From contig CAWGSF010000002.1 in assembly GCA_963825255.1 (NCBI GenBank), forward strand, positions 1-64,000: DNA of 64,000 nucleotides. The letters run 5' to 3'. Origin of the DNA: JAIBJN01 sp963825255. GTDB lineage: Bacteria > Actinomycetota > Thermoleophilia > Gaiellales > Gaiellaceae. Below, piece by piece: positions 57,204-64,000 of the stretch (its first letter is position 1; the number at the start of each line of letters is the position of its first letter). A program made the position numbers and the translations under genes. The notes below the pieces were generated by a model. It was not told the DNA's origin and did not search any database. It was given only the letters and a program-made list of their open reading frames with translations.

Positions 57204-57980
57204 ATGGCTTCCGGCACTGAGCTCGCGGGCCGCGTCGCCCTCGTCACCGGCGGTGGCCGCGGCATCGGCCGCGGCATCGCGCTCGAGCTCGCGCGTGCGG
57301 GCGCGCGCGTGGCCGTCGCCGCCCGAAGCGCCGGCGAGATCGAGGAGACCGCTGCCGAGGCGGGAGGGATCGCCATCCAGGCGGACATGTCCGAACGGGA
57401 GGCCGTCGAGCGCATGGTGGAGCGCACCGAGAGCGAGCTCGGCCCGCTCGACGTCCTCGTCTGCAACGCCGGCATGATGCTGCGCGAGGACGGAGCCGCC
57501 TGGAGCGTCGAGCCCGAGGACTGGTGGCGCGTCTTCGAGGTGAACGTGCTCGGCGTCTACCTCTGCTGCCGGGCCGCAATCCCGCGGATGCTCGCCCACG
57601 GCGGCGGGCGAATCGTCAACGTCGCGAGCGGCGCCGCGTACCTCCCCGGCCTTCGGGACACGGCGTACAGCGCCAGCAAGGCTGCCGTCCACCGCTTCAG
57701 CGAGAACCTCGCGAACCAGCTGGCGCCGCACGGTATCCCGGTCTTCTCGATCAGCCCGGGCCTCGTCCGAACGGCAATGACCGAGGGAACGTTCGCGGAC
57801 GACGCTCCCTGGACGCCGCCCGAGCTGGCTCCCCGCCTCGTCCGCGCCCTCGCCTCGGGTCGGCTCGACGCGCTCTCGGGCCGGTACATCCATGCCGAGC
57901 ACGACGACGTCGACGACCTCGAGCGCCGGGCCGACGAGATCGTCGCCGAGGACGTGAACGCGATCCGGTTGCGGCGGTAG
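57204..57980 (+). CDS. Short-chain dehydrogenase/reductase
   Basis: A 258-residue classical SDR. It has VTGGGRGIGRGIALELARAG (NAD-binding), VCNAGM, IVNVASGAA, the catalytic YSASKAAVHRFSENL (Tyr-x-x-x-Lys) and SISPGLVRTAM. It oxidises or reduces an alcohol of unknown identity. TAGGAT (57189-57194) is nine bases before ATG 57204. A ROK kinase gene follows five bases after the stop. Confidence 0.9.
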   Translation: MASGTELAGRVALVTGGGRGIGRGIALELARAGARVAVAARSAGEIEETAAEAGGIAIQADMSEREAVERMVERTESELGPLDVLVCNAGMMLREDGAAWSVEPEDWWRVFEVNVLGVYLCCRAAIPRMLAHGGGRIVNVASGAAYLPGLRDTAYSASKAAVHRFSENLANQLAPHGIPVFSISPGLVRTAMTEGTFADDAPWTPPELAPRLVRALASGRLDALSGRYIHAEHDDVDDLERRADEIVAEDVNAIRLRR

Positions 57981-57984
57981 CGCA

Positions 57985-58947
57985 ATGCGAGGCGGCGTCG
58001 ACCTCGGGGGGACGAAGATCCAGGCGGTCGTCGTCGACGAGGGACACACGGTGATCGGCCAGGAGCGCAGCCCGACGCCGACCTCGGGCGGCGCGACCGC
58101 GGTCGTGGCAGCGATCGCCGCCACGCTGCGCGGCGCGGCGGAGGCGGCTGGTCTCGAGACCGGCGCCCTCGAGCGGGTCGGCGTCGGCTCGCCCGGGGCG
58201 ATCGACCACGCGGCCGGGACGGTCGCGCAGGCGCGCAACCTGCCCGACTGGGACGGCACGTTCCCGCTCGCCGACGCGCTCGCGGCAGCCGTGGGCGCGC
58301 CGGTCGCCGTCGAGAACGACGTCCACGTGGCGGTGATCGGCGAGTTCGAGCTCGGCGCCGGGGGCCCGTACTCCTCCCTGCTCGGGGTCTGGTGGGGAAC
58401 CGGGGTCGGGGGCGGCCTCATCCTCGACGGCAAGCCCTGGGTCGGGCGCGGCGCGGCCGGCGAGATCGGGCACGTCGTCGTCAAGACCGGCGGGGCGCAC
58501 TGCCCGTGCGGGCGGCGCGGCTGCCTCGAGGCCTACGCCGGCCGCGGCGCGATGGAGGCCCGCGCCCGGCACCTCGTCGAGCGCGGGCGCAAGACGGACC
58601 TGTTCGAGATCATGGAGAAGCACGGCCGCACGCGGCTCACGAGCGGCGTCTGGGCCCGCGCGCTCGACAACGGCGACGACATGGCCGTCGCGCTCATCGA
58701 CCGGGCGATCACCGCCCTCGGCGCGGGCATCGCCTCCGCGATCAACCTCCTCGACGTCGAGGCGGTCGTGATCGGGGGCGGACTCGGCACCCGGCTCGGC
58801 GAGCCGTACGTCGAGCGCATCGCCGCGGCCATGCAGCCCCACCTGTTCGTCTCCGAGCGGCCGCCGGCGGTGCTTCCCGCGGCGCTCGGCGACCTCGGCG
58901 GCGCGATCGGCGCGACGCTGATCGCCCCTCCCAGGGCCTCGGTCTAG
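57985..58947 (+). CDS. ROK-family sugar kinase (glucokinase-like)
   Basis: A 320-residue ROK kinase. GVDLGGTKIQAVVVDEG binds phosphate, ENDVHVAVIGEFELGAG supplies catalytic Asp, and the zinc motif CPCGRRGCLEAYAG and GTGVGGGLILDG are intact. It phosphorylates glucose or a related sugar. Its TAG shares bases with the converging rnc stop (CTAG). Confidence 0.9.
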   Translation: MRGGVDLGGTKIQAVVVDEGHTVIGQERSPTPTSGGATAVVAAIAATLRGAAEAAGLETGALERVGVGSPGAIDHAAGTVAQARNLPDWDGTFPLADALAAAVGAPVAVENDVHVAVIGEFELGAGGPYSSLLGVWWGTGVGGGLILDGKPWVGRGAAGEIGHVVVKTGGAHCPCGRRGCLEAYAGRGAMEARARHLVERGRKTDLFEIMEKHGRTRLTSGVWARALDNGDDMAVALIDRAITALGAGIASAINLLDVEAVVIGGGLGTRLGEPYVERIAAAMQPHLFVSERPPAVLPAALGDLGGAIGATLIAPPRASV

Positions 58948-59684
58948 GACGACGTCGGCGCGAGCGCCTCGAGCGCCTCGCGCGCGGCGGCCTGCTCGGC
59001 CGCCTTCTTCGAGGCGCCGTGGCCGGTCCCGACGACCTCGCCCTCGACGTTGGCCGCGCAGGTGAACCGGCGGTCGTGCGGCGGGCCGTCGACCTCGACG
59101 ACCGTGTAGACGACGGAGTGGCCGCGACGGGCGAGCTCCTCCTGGAGCTCGGTCTTGTAGTCGACGTGGCCCTCGAGCGCGTAGTCGATCCGCTCGCGGA
59201 AGGCGGCGATGACGGCCCCGCGGATCGCCTCGAACCCGTGCTCGAGGTAGAGCACGCCGAGGCACGCCTCGACGAGGGCGGCGAGGACGTTGCGGTTCGT
59301 CGCCAGGCGCTTGACCTCGTGCGGGTCGACGTCGCCCGCGTTTCGTGCGAACAGCTCGCCGAGCCCGAGCCGCTTCCCGACGACCGCGCAGCTCTGCCGG
59401 GAGACGACGTGCGCCCGGATCTTCGCGAGCCTCCCCTCGGCGTATTCGGGGAAGCGCTCGTACAGCTCCTGGGCGATCGCCAGGCCGAGGACGCTGTCGC
59501 CGAGGAACTCGAGCCGCTCGTACGAGTCGGCCCGGCTGTGCGCCCAGGACGCGTGCGTGAACGCCTGCCGCAGGTGCTCGGCGTCGAGCCCCTCGATCAG
59601 GGCGAGGAGCTGCTCCGCGCCCTCGCTACTGGTGGGACGAGATGTAGTCGACTGCCTGGCCGACGGTCTGGATCTGCTGGGCAT
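58944..59684 (-). CDS. rnc: Ribonuclease III
   Basis: A 246-residue protein with the RNase III signature ERLEFLGDSVLGLAIA and a C-terminal dsRNA-binding domain (DYKTELQEELARRGHSVVYT, then HGASKKAAEQAAAREALEAL). ATG 59684 is the only start and lies 59 bases inside acpP, giving a non-homologous N-terminal extension of ~15 residues. It processes rRNA and other duplex RNA. Confidence 0.95.
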   Translation of the reverse strand: MPSRSRPSARQSTTSRPTSSEGAEQLLALIEGLDAEHLRQAFTHASWAHSRADSYERLEFLGDSVLGLAIAQELYERFPEYAEGRLAKIRAHVVSRQSCAVVGKRLGLGELFARNAGDVDPHEVKRLATNRNVLAALVEACLGVLYLEHGFEAIRGAVIAAFRERIDYALEGHVDYKTELQEELARRGHSVVYTVVEVDGPPHDRRFTCAANVEGEVVGTGHGASKKAAEQAAAREALEALAPTSS

Positions 59685-59871
59685 CCTCGTCCGAGATCTT
59701 GATCCCGAACTGGTCTTCGAGCTCCATGATCAGCTCGACGAGGTCGAGCGAGTCGGCGTCGAGATCCTCCTGGAACGAGGCCTCCTCGGTGATCTCGCTC
59801 TCCTCGGTCCCGAGCTGATCCACCAGCACGGTTTTCACCCGCTCGTAAATCTCCTCGCGCGAAGCTGCCAT
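59626..59871 (-). CDS. acpP: Acyl carrier protein
   Basis: An 81-residue ACP with the phosphopantetheine Ser in LDADSLDLVELIMELED. Carries fatty-acid intermediates. Between plsX and rnc, the usual place. Confidence 0.97.
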   Translation of the reverse strand: MAASREEIYERVKTVLVDQLGTEESEITEEASFQEDLDADSLDLVELIMELEDQFGIKISDEDAQQIQTVGQAVDYISSHQ

Positions 59872-59953
59872 CGGTGTTCTCTCCTGCCTTTCTCTGGTCG
59901 GTAAGGGTGCCCAGCGGGGCGGCGCCGGATGCTACCACGCATCCGCCCCGGGT

Positions 59954-60946
59954 TCAGCGCGCGGCCGCCTCCCCCACGCGGGTCTCGAGCCGCGCCGCCA
60001 CCTGCTCGACGACGCCGCCGACGACCCCCCGCGCCGCGTAGCGGATCGCGTTCGCGATCGCCGTCTCGGAGGAGTTGCCGTGGGCGATGACGACGAGCCC
60101 ACGGAGGCCGAGGAGGTACGCGCCGCCGTACGTGTCCGGGTCGAGGCGCGCGCGCATTGCCCTGGCGGCCGGCCGGATGAGAAGGCCTCCCAGCTTCCCG
60201 CGCGCCGAGGCGGTCACCTCCTCCCGGAAGGTGTCGAGCGTCGTCTTGATCGTTCCCTCCAGGAGCTTGAGCGCGATGTTCCCCGTGAAGCCGTCGCAGA
60301 CGACGACGTCCGCGGCCCTGCGCAGCAGGTCGCGGCTCTCGACGTTGCCGACGAAGTTCAGGCCGGCGCCGGCGAGCTCCGCATGCGCTTCGCGCACGAG
60401 CCGGTTGCCCTTCTCGGGCTCTTCCCCGATGGAGAGCAGCCCGACCGTCGGATCGCGGAGGCCGGCGACGTCCTCGGCGAAGACGGCGCCCATGTGGGCG
60501 AACTGGACGAGGTGCTCGGGACGCGCGTCGGCGTTGGCCCCGGCGTCCACGAGGATCGACGGCCCGTCGAGCGCCGGGATCGGGACGGCGATCGCGGGCC
60601 TGTGGACGTTGGGGAGCCGTCTGATCTCGATGAGGCCGGCGGCGAGCGTCGCCCCGGTGTTCCCCGCGGCGACCACCGCCTCGGCCTCACCGTGCCCGAC
60701 CGCACGACAGGCGAGGAAGAGCGAGCTCTCGCGCTTCTCGCGGACGGCGTCCGAGGGCTTCTCGTCCATCGCGACGACCTGCTCTGCGTGGACGATCTCG
60801 AGGCCTTCCGCAAGCGGCGCCAGCGTCTCGCGCGGGCCGAACAGGATCGGCGCGACGTCGTCGGACGCCGCGGCCAGAGCGCCCGCGACGATCTCCTCGG
60901 GAGCCCGATCGCCGCCCATGGCGTCGACGGCGACCCGGACGGTCAC
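59954..60946 (-). CDS. plsX: Phosphate acyltransferase PlsX
   Basis: A 330-residue PlsX: VAVDAMGGDRAPEEIVAGAL, VVAAGNTGATLAAGLI, DAGANADARPEHLVQFAHMG and VCDGFTGNIALKLLEGT. Converts acyl-ACP to acyl-phosphate for phospholipid synthesis. It follows rpmF. Confidence 0.97.
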   Translation of the reverse strand: MTVRVAVDAMGGDRAPEEIVAGALAAASDDVAPILFGPRETLAPLAEGLEIVHAEQVVAMDEKPSDAVREKRESSLFLACRAVGHGEAEAVVAAGNTGATLAAGLIEIRRLPNVHRPAIAVPIPALDGPSILVDAGANADARPEHLVQFAHMGAVFAEDVAGLRDPTVGLLSIGEEPEKGNRLVREAHAELAGAGLNFVGNVESRDLLRRAADVVVCDGFTGNIALKLLEGTIKTTLDTFREEVTASARGKLGGLLIRPAARAMRARLDPDTYGGAYLLGLRGLVVIAHGNSSETAIANAIRYAARGVVGGVVEQVAARLETRVGEAAAR

Positions 60947-60961
60947 GTGCGGGCCACGGAC

Positions 60962-61150
60962 CTACGGAGCGGGAGTCCGGAGCGGCTCGACCTCGCGGCC
61001 CCGGTAGGTGCCGCACGTCGGGCAGACGTGGTGGGGTCGCTTCGGCTGATGGCACTGGGGGCACTCGACGAGCGCCGGGAGCGAGAGGGTGTGCGTGGCC
61101 CGCCGCTTGTCGCGGCGGGACTTCGACGTCTTTCGCTTCGGAACGGCCAT
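60962..61150 (-). CDS. rpmF: 50S ribosomal protein L32
   Basis: A 62-residue L32 beginning MAVPKRKTSKSRRDKRRATH, with the zinc cysteines CPQCHQPKRPHHVCPTCG all present, so a C+ (zinc-containing) form. TATACT (61162-61167 on the minus strand) lies 11 bases before ATG 61150, giving a very short leader. Confidence 0.95.
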   Translation of the reverse strand: MAVPKRKTSKSRRDKRRATHTLSLPALVECPQCHQPKRPHHVCPTCGTYRGREVEPLRTPAP

Positions 61151-61203
61151 CGCGGCGGTCGAGTATACCGACTGCGCCCCGAGCCCCGGCAGCCCGGACG
61201 GTG

Positions 61204-61379
61204 GCTTGTGTTCCACGCGCACAAGGAGTCTCGACCCGTTTCCGGGCCTTGCCGGCGGGCTCTCCGGCGAGCCCGGAGGCCCCGCGTTTCGCTCCACGAG
61301 AAGCGTCATGCACGCTCGCCGCTGGTTACGCCTCACGCCGGTACCTCGGCTCGGAGGGCTCGTGCCGTGGAACACAAGC
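61204..61379 (-). ncRNA. Candidate structured RNA between yceD and rpmF
   Basis: GCTTGTGTTCCACG (61204-61217) and CGTGGAACACAAGC (61366-61379) are a perfect 14-bp inverted pair. Inside, GGGCCT (61244-61249)/AGGCCC (61277-61282) enclose CGGGCTC (61256-61262)/GAGCCCG (61269-61275), and GCACG (61310-61314) pairs with CGTGC (61361-61365). Together they draw a branched structure closed by a long stem. No protein frame fits. The strand is chosen because flanking genes run that way. It could be a cis-regulatory leader for rpmF or a separate RNA; no known RNA class is recognised. Confidence 0.4.
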
Positions 61380-61429
61380 ACGATGACGACCGGACGGAGG
61401 CGACCGTGGCGCCTACGGGATCCGCGGCA

Positions 61430-61939
61430 CTAGAGCCGGTCGCGCAGCTCGGAGAGGGCCGCCCAGCGCGGGTCGGTCTCCTGCTCCTCGTGGGCGTGGG
61501 GCTCCCGGTTCAGGTCGCGCCCGCAGACCGGGCAGAGCCCCGCGCAGTCCTCGCGGCACAGGATCTTGTCCGGAAGCGCGAGCGCGAGGGCGTCCCGGGC
61601 CCACGCCGACAGGTCGAGCCGGCCCTCGGAGAGGTAGGGCGTGGTGAGCTCGTCGGACTCCCCGGGGCTCGTCGCCTGGTACTCGCGGCTCGCGACGTGG
61701 ACCGTGAGGCCCGCGTCCGTCAGGCAGCGCACGCACGGCCCGACGACTCGCACGTCGAGCTCGAGCTCGAGCACGAGGCCGGAGCTCGTCTGGCCGAGGG
61801 TCAGCACGGCCTCTGGGCTCTCGGGGACGGGCACGTAGCGCTGGCCCCCGAGCTCCAGCGGCTCGAGGTCCACGCTGCGCACGTCCCGGAACTGCTCGCC
61901 CGGGCGGAGCTTCACCGTGCGGACGTTGAACACCGTCAC
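61430..61939 (-). CDS. YceD/DUF177 family protein
   Basis: A 169-residue DUF177 protein with LELDVRVVGPCVRCLTDAGL and the zinc-ribbon CREDCAGLCPVCGRDLN. In many bacteria it precedes rpmF and helps 23S rRNA or L32 handling, exactly the order seen here. Confidence 0.85.
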   Translation of the reverse strand: MTVFNVRTVKLRPGEQFRDVRSVDLEPLELGGQRYVPVPESPEAVLTLGQTSSGLVLELELDVRVVGPCVRCLTDAGLTVHVASREYQATSPGESDELTTPYLSEGRLDLSAWARDALALALPDKILCREDCAGLCPVCGRDLNREPHAHEEQETDPRWAALSELRDRL

Positions 61940-61981
61940 GGCCTCACCGTAGCGAAGCCGAAGCGCGGTCTCGCGGGATTC

Positions 61982-62476
61982 TCAGACGGGCTGCTGCTCG
62001 TCGCTCGTCACGCCGGCGACGACCGATTCCTGCGAGCGCTCGTGGAGGCGCTCGCGCCCCCGGCGGACGGCGCCGAGGAACTTGTCGAGGTTCACCTCGA
62101 GCGTCGAGAGGATCGAGTCCGCCCAGTCCTCCATCTCGAGGCGGGTCTCACGCGCCTGGCGGCGGGCCTCTTCGACGATCTCCTGCGCCTGGCGCTCCGC
62201 GAGCTTGACGATCTCGGTCTGCGACGCCTCCCGGACCGCCTGCTCCCGCGCCTCGCCGAGGATGCGGTCGGCCTCCCGCTTGGCCTCGGCGAGCATCTCC
62301 TGGCGCTCCTTGACGATCCACCGGGCCTGCTTGATCTCCTCCGGGATCGTCGCCCGCATCTGGTCGAGGATGTCGTAGATCTCCTCGCGGTCGATCCGCA
62401 CCTGGTCGGTGAGCGGCACGGCCTTCGCGTTGTGCACGAGGTCGTCGAGCTTGTCGATGAGAACGAGGACGTCCAT
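61982..62476 (-). CDS. DivIVA/ATP-synthase-B-like coiled-coil protein
   Basis: A 164-residue protein. A DivIVA-like N-terminal segment (MDVLVLIDKLDDLVHNAKAV) is followed by a long charged coiled coil (~45-150; EAKREADRILGEAREQAVRE and similar) resembling F-type ATPase b subunits, for which it is often misnamed. No membrane helix. This gene is a regular neighbour of coaD in actinobacteria and may act in polar growth or cell division. Confidence 0.75.
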   Translation of the reverse strand: MDVLVLIDKLDDLVHNAKAVPLTDQVRIDREEIYDILDQMRATIPEEIKQARWIVKERQEMLAEAKREADRILGEAREQAVREASQTEIVKLAERQAQEIVEEARRQARETRLEMEDWADSILSTLEVNLDKFLGAVRRGRERLHERSQESVVAGVTSDEQQPV

Positions 62477-62490
62477 GAAGCCGATTCAGT

Positions 62491-63021
62491 CTACTCTTGC
62501 GGGCTGACGGGCGCGCCGGGCTTCCCGCGCGGGAAAAGCTCCCGAAAGCGGCGCGCAACCGGCTCGGGCACGAGCTCGTCGACGTTCCCTCCGAACGACG
62601 CGACCTCCTTCACCCCGCTCGACGAGAGGAAGCTGTACTGCGGGCTCGACATGAGGTACATCGTCTCGACCTCGGGCGCCAGGTTCCGGTTGAGGTGGTG
62701 CATCTGGAACTCCCACTCGAAGTCCGAGATGGCGCGGAGGCCCTTGACCATCGTCCGGGCGCCGAACCGGCGGGCGAACTCGACGACGAGGTCGGAGAAG
62801 ACCTCGACCTGGACGTTCTCGCAGTCGGCCAGGGCCTCCCGCAGGAACCCGACCCGCTCCTCCACCGAGAACATCGTCGACTTGTGCTGCGGATCCCGCA
62901 CCACGCCGACGATCACGCGCTCGAAGATGCCGGCCGCGCGCCTGATGATGTCCAGGTGGCCATTCGTCACCGGGTCGTAGCTGCCGGGACAGATGCAGGT
63001 GACCGGATCCGACCCGCTCAG
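62491..63021 (-). CDS. coaD: Pantetheine-phosphate adenylyltransferase (CTG start)
   Basis: The nucleotide-binding segment CICPGSYDPVTNGHLDIIRR (T/HxGH motif) is needed for activity but lies before the first GTG (62970). Upstream in frame the only start candidate is CTG 63021, overlapping the rsmD stop as CTGA, giving a 176-residue enzyme that begins LSGSDPVTCIC. The other signature, YSFLSSSGVKEVASFGG, and VKGLRAISDFEWE are intact. It makes dephospho-CoA and should be essential, so non-AUG initiation here is almost required. Confidence 0.9.
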   Translation of the reverse strand: MSGSDPVTCICPGSYDPVTNGHLDIIRRAAGIFERVIVGVVRDPQHKSTMFSVEERVGFLREALADCENVQVEVFSDLVVEFARRFGARTMVKGLRAISDFEWEFQMHHLNRNLAPEVETMYLMSSPQYSFLSSSGVKEVASFGGNVDELVPEPVARRFRELFPRGKPGAPVSPQE

Positions 63022-63560
63022 GGAGCCGACCCCTCGAACAGCGTCACGCGGGCGGACCCGTAGCGCCGGCTCGTCCGCAGGGAGAGCGGAAGCTCGGGCT
63101 CGTCCCGGGCGTCCGACTCGACGACGGCCAGGCCGTCGGGCGCGAGGACGGCGGGCAGGTGGGACGCGAGAGAGGGCAGAATGCCTGCAAGCATGCGGTA
63201 CGGCGGGTCGATCAGCACGAGATCGTAGCGCTTGCCCGCCCCGGCGTCCGCCGCCAGCTTGCGGGCCGCGTCCTCGCGCAGGACGACGGCGCCGTCGAGC
63301 CCGAGCCTGTCGAGGTTCCTGACGATGGTCTCCGCCGCGGCGCGATCCGACTCCACGAAGGTCACGCGCGTCGCCCCGCGCGAGAGAGCTTCGAGACCCA
63401 TCGCGCCCGAGCCGGCGTAGAGGTCGAGCACCTCGGCGCCGTCCACCGGCCCCACGAGGTTGAAGACGGCCTCGCGCACGCGGTCGCCGGTGGGGCGCGT
63501 GTCGAGGCCCCTGGGCGCGAGAATGCGCGCCCCCTTACGCGAACCCGCGATGATCCTCAT
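63018..63560 (-). CDS. rsmD: 16S rRNA (guanine966-N2)-methyltransferase RsmD
   Basis: A 180-residue methyltransferase starting MRIIAGSRKGARILAPRG, with SAM-binding VLDLYAGSGAMGLEALSRGA and the catalytic motif LVLIDPPYRM. Start lies inside the recG end. Confidence 0.95.
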   Translation of the reverse strand: MRIIAGSRKGARILAPRGLDTRPTGDRVREAVFNLVGPVDGAEVLDLYAGSGAMGLEALSRGATRVTFVESDRAAAETIVRNLDRLGLDGAVVLREDAARKLAADAGAGKRYDLVLIDPPYRMLAGILPSLASHLPAVLAPDGLAVVESDARDEPELPLSLRTSRRYGSARVTLFEGSAP

Positions 63561-64000
63561 CGAGTCGCTCGGCCTCGAGCCGGAGCGGGCCGACGACGAC
63601 GTCCTCCTCGTCCGCGAGGGCCTCGGCCAGCCTCCGCGCCCGGACGATCAGCTCCCTGTCCCTCGTCAGGCGGGCGAACTTCAGGTCGGAGAGGCCCGAC
63701 TGGCGCGTGCCCAGCAGCTGCCCCTCGCCCCGCAGCTCGAGATCGACCTCGGCCAGCTCGAACCCGTCGGCGGTCTCGACGAGCGCCTCGAGGCGCCGCG
63801 CCGCCTCCTCGGTCAGCTCCTCCTTCGGCCGCGAGACGAGCAGGCAGTACGACTGCTCGGCGCCGCGGCCCACCCGCCCGCGCAGCTGGTGGAGCTGCGC
63901 GAGGCCGAAGCGGTCGGCCTCCTGGACGATCATGATCGTCGCGTTCGGCACGTCGACGCCCACTTCGATCACGGTCGTCGCGACGAGGACGTCCAGCTCG
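63535..64000 (-). CDS. recG: ATP-dependent DNA helicase RecG, C-terminal part (continues past the right edge)
   Basis: The visible 155 residues hold helicase motifs V and VI: TVIEVGVDVPNATIMIVQEA and DRFGLAQLHQLRGRVGRGAE, then ARRLEALVETADGFELAEVD and LRGEGQLLGTRQSGL, the RecG wedge-linked C-terminus. It reverses stalled replication forks. It overlaps rsmD by 26 bases. Confidence 0.95.
   Translation of the reverse strand, partial: ELDVLVATTVIEVGVDVPNATIMIVQEADRFGLAQLHQLRGRVGRGAEQSYCLLVSRPKEELTEEAARRLEALVETADGFELAEVDLELRGEGQLLGTRQSGLSDLKFARLTRDRELIVRARRLAEALADEEDVVVGPLRLEAERLDEDHRGFA

Noticed and set aside
1..64000. CRISPR arrays, insertion sequences, rRNA genes, replication origin
   Set aside because: I looked for regularly spaced repeats, transposase motifs, rRNA landmarks and DnaA-box clusters and saw none.

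Overview
This 64 kb window is chromosomal DNA of a very GC-rich bacterium. The housekeeping order (recG, rsmD, coaD, a DivIVA-like coiled-coil gene, yceD/DUF177, rpmF, plsX, acpP, rnc ... smc, ftsY, ffh, rpsP, khpA, rimM, trmD, lepB x2, rplS, rnhB, yraN, comM, dprA), Gram-positive features and many apparently leaderless genes point to an actinobacterium. My best guess is Thermoleophilia (Gaiellales/Solirubrobacterales-like). This is inferred from gene order and protein style only; there is no rRNA in the window.

Region 1 (1-8.8 kb) is a scrapyard followed by a signalling gene. It holds a truncated nuclease, a mosaic baseplate-like membrane protein, a tRNA-Leu 3' remnant, an Rrf2 regulator cut short by phage-type fragments (small terminase-like, HNH), an RTX-repeat protein, a phage-type cysteine peptidase (lysin) and a small membrane protein. 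An imperfect 30-bp direct repeat lies at 607-636 and 5872-5901, and a ~45-bp repeat occurs three times. A 7TM-GGDEF-HD-GYP c-di-GMP protein, two small membrane proteins and an intact tRNA-Thr(GGT) follow.

Region 2 (8.8-12.9 kb) is bounded by tRNA-Thr and a 43-bp copy of its 3' end, the signature of site-specific integration. It carries a frameshifted cupin, a frameshifted heliorhodopsin overlapping a TspO gene, an unknown frameshifted gene and an NAD(P)-binding protein.

Region 3 (13-25.5 kb) is a mixed accessory zone: HhH and DHFR-like pseudogenes, an MBL hydrolase, msrA, an arsR-DUF1801-SRPBCC-PPOX operon, VOC, RTX and cupin proteins, a lipoprotein, a ClC channel, an aquaporin, a thioesterase, a nitroreductase, a DHA2 efflux pump and an ATP-grasp protein.

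Region 4 (25.6-41.6 kb) is a tightly packed catabolic cluster. Its genes encode a MetE-like protein, an aromatic-amino-acid-lyase homologue lacking the MIO-forming Ala-Ser-Gly triad, a Gfo/Idh oxidoreductase, a nucleoside hydrolase, a complete peptide/opine-type ABC importer, two zinc alcohol dehydrogenases, a formaldehyde-activating enzyme (Fae), an enolase-superfamily dehydratase/racemase, an amidohydrolase (frameshifted) and a PLP dehydratase. Together they suggest uptake and breakdown of an amino-acid- or nucleoside-like compound that releases one-carbon units as formaldehyde.

Region 5 (41.6-64 kb) is the housekeeping block, interrupted between smc and rnc by about 5.8 kb of accessory genes (phosphotransferase, decayed hydrolase-cyclase, DUF6510/ferredoxin reductase/molybdopterin oxidoreductase, SDR, ROK kinase).

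Cross-cutting signals: a TANNNT box 6-9 nt before many start codons (leaderless mRNAs); three genes, including essential coaD, whose only sensible start is a CTG overlapping the upstream stop (CTGA); an unusually short SMC (~722 aa); a candidate structured RNA between yceD and rpmF; and many single-base frameshifts outside the housekeeping block, which may be decay or sequencing error.
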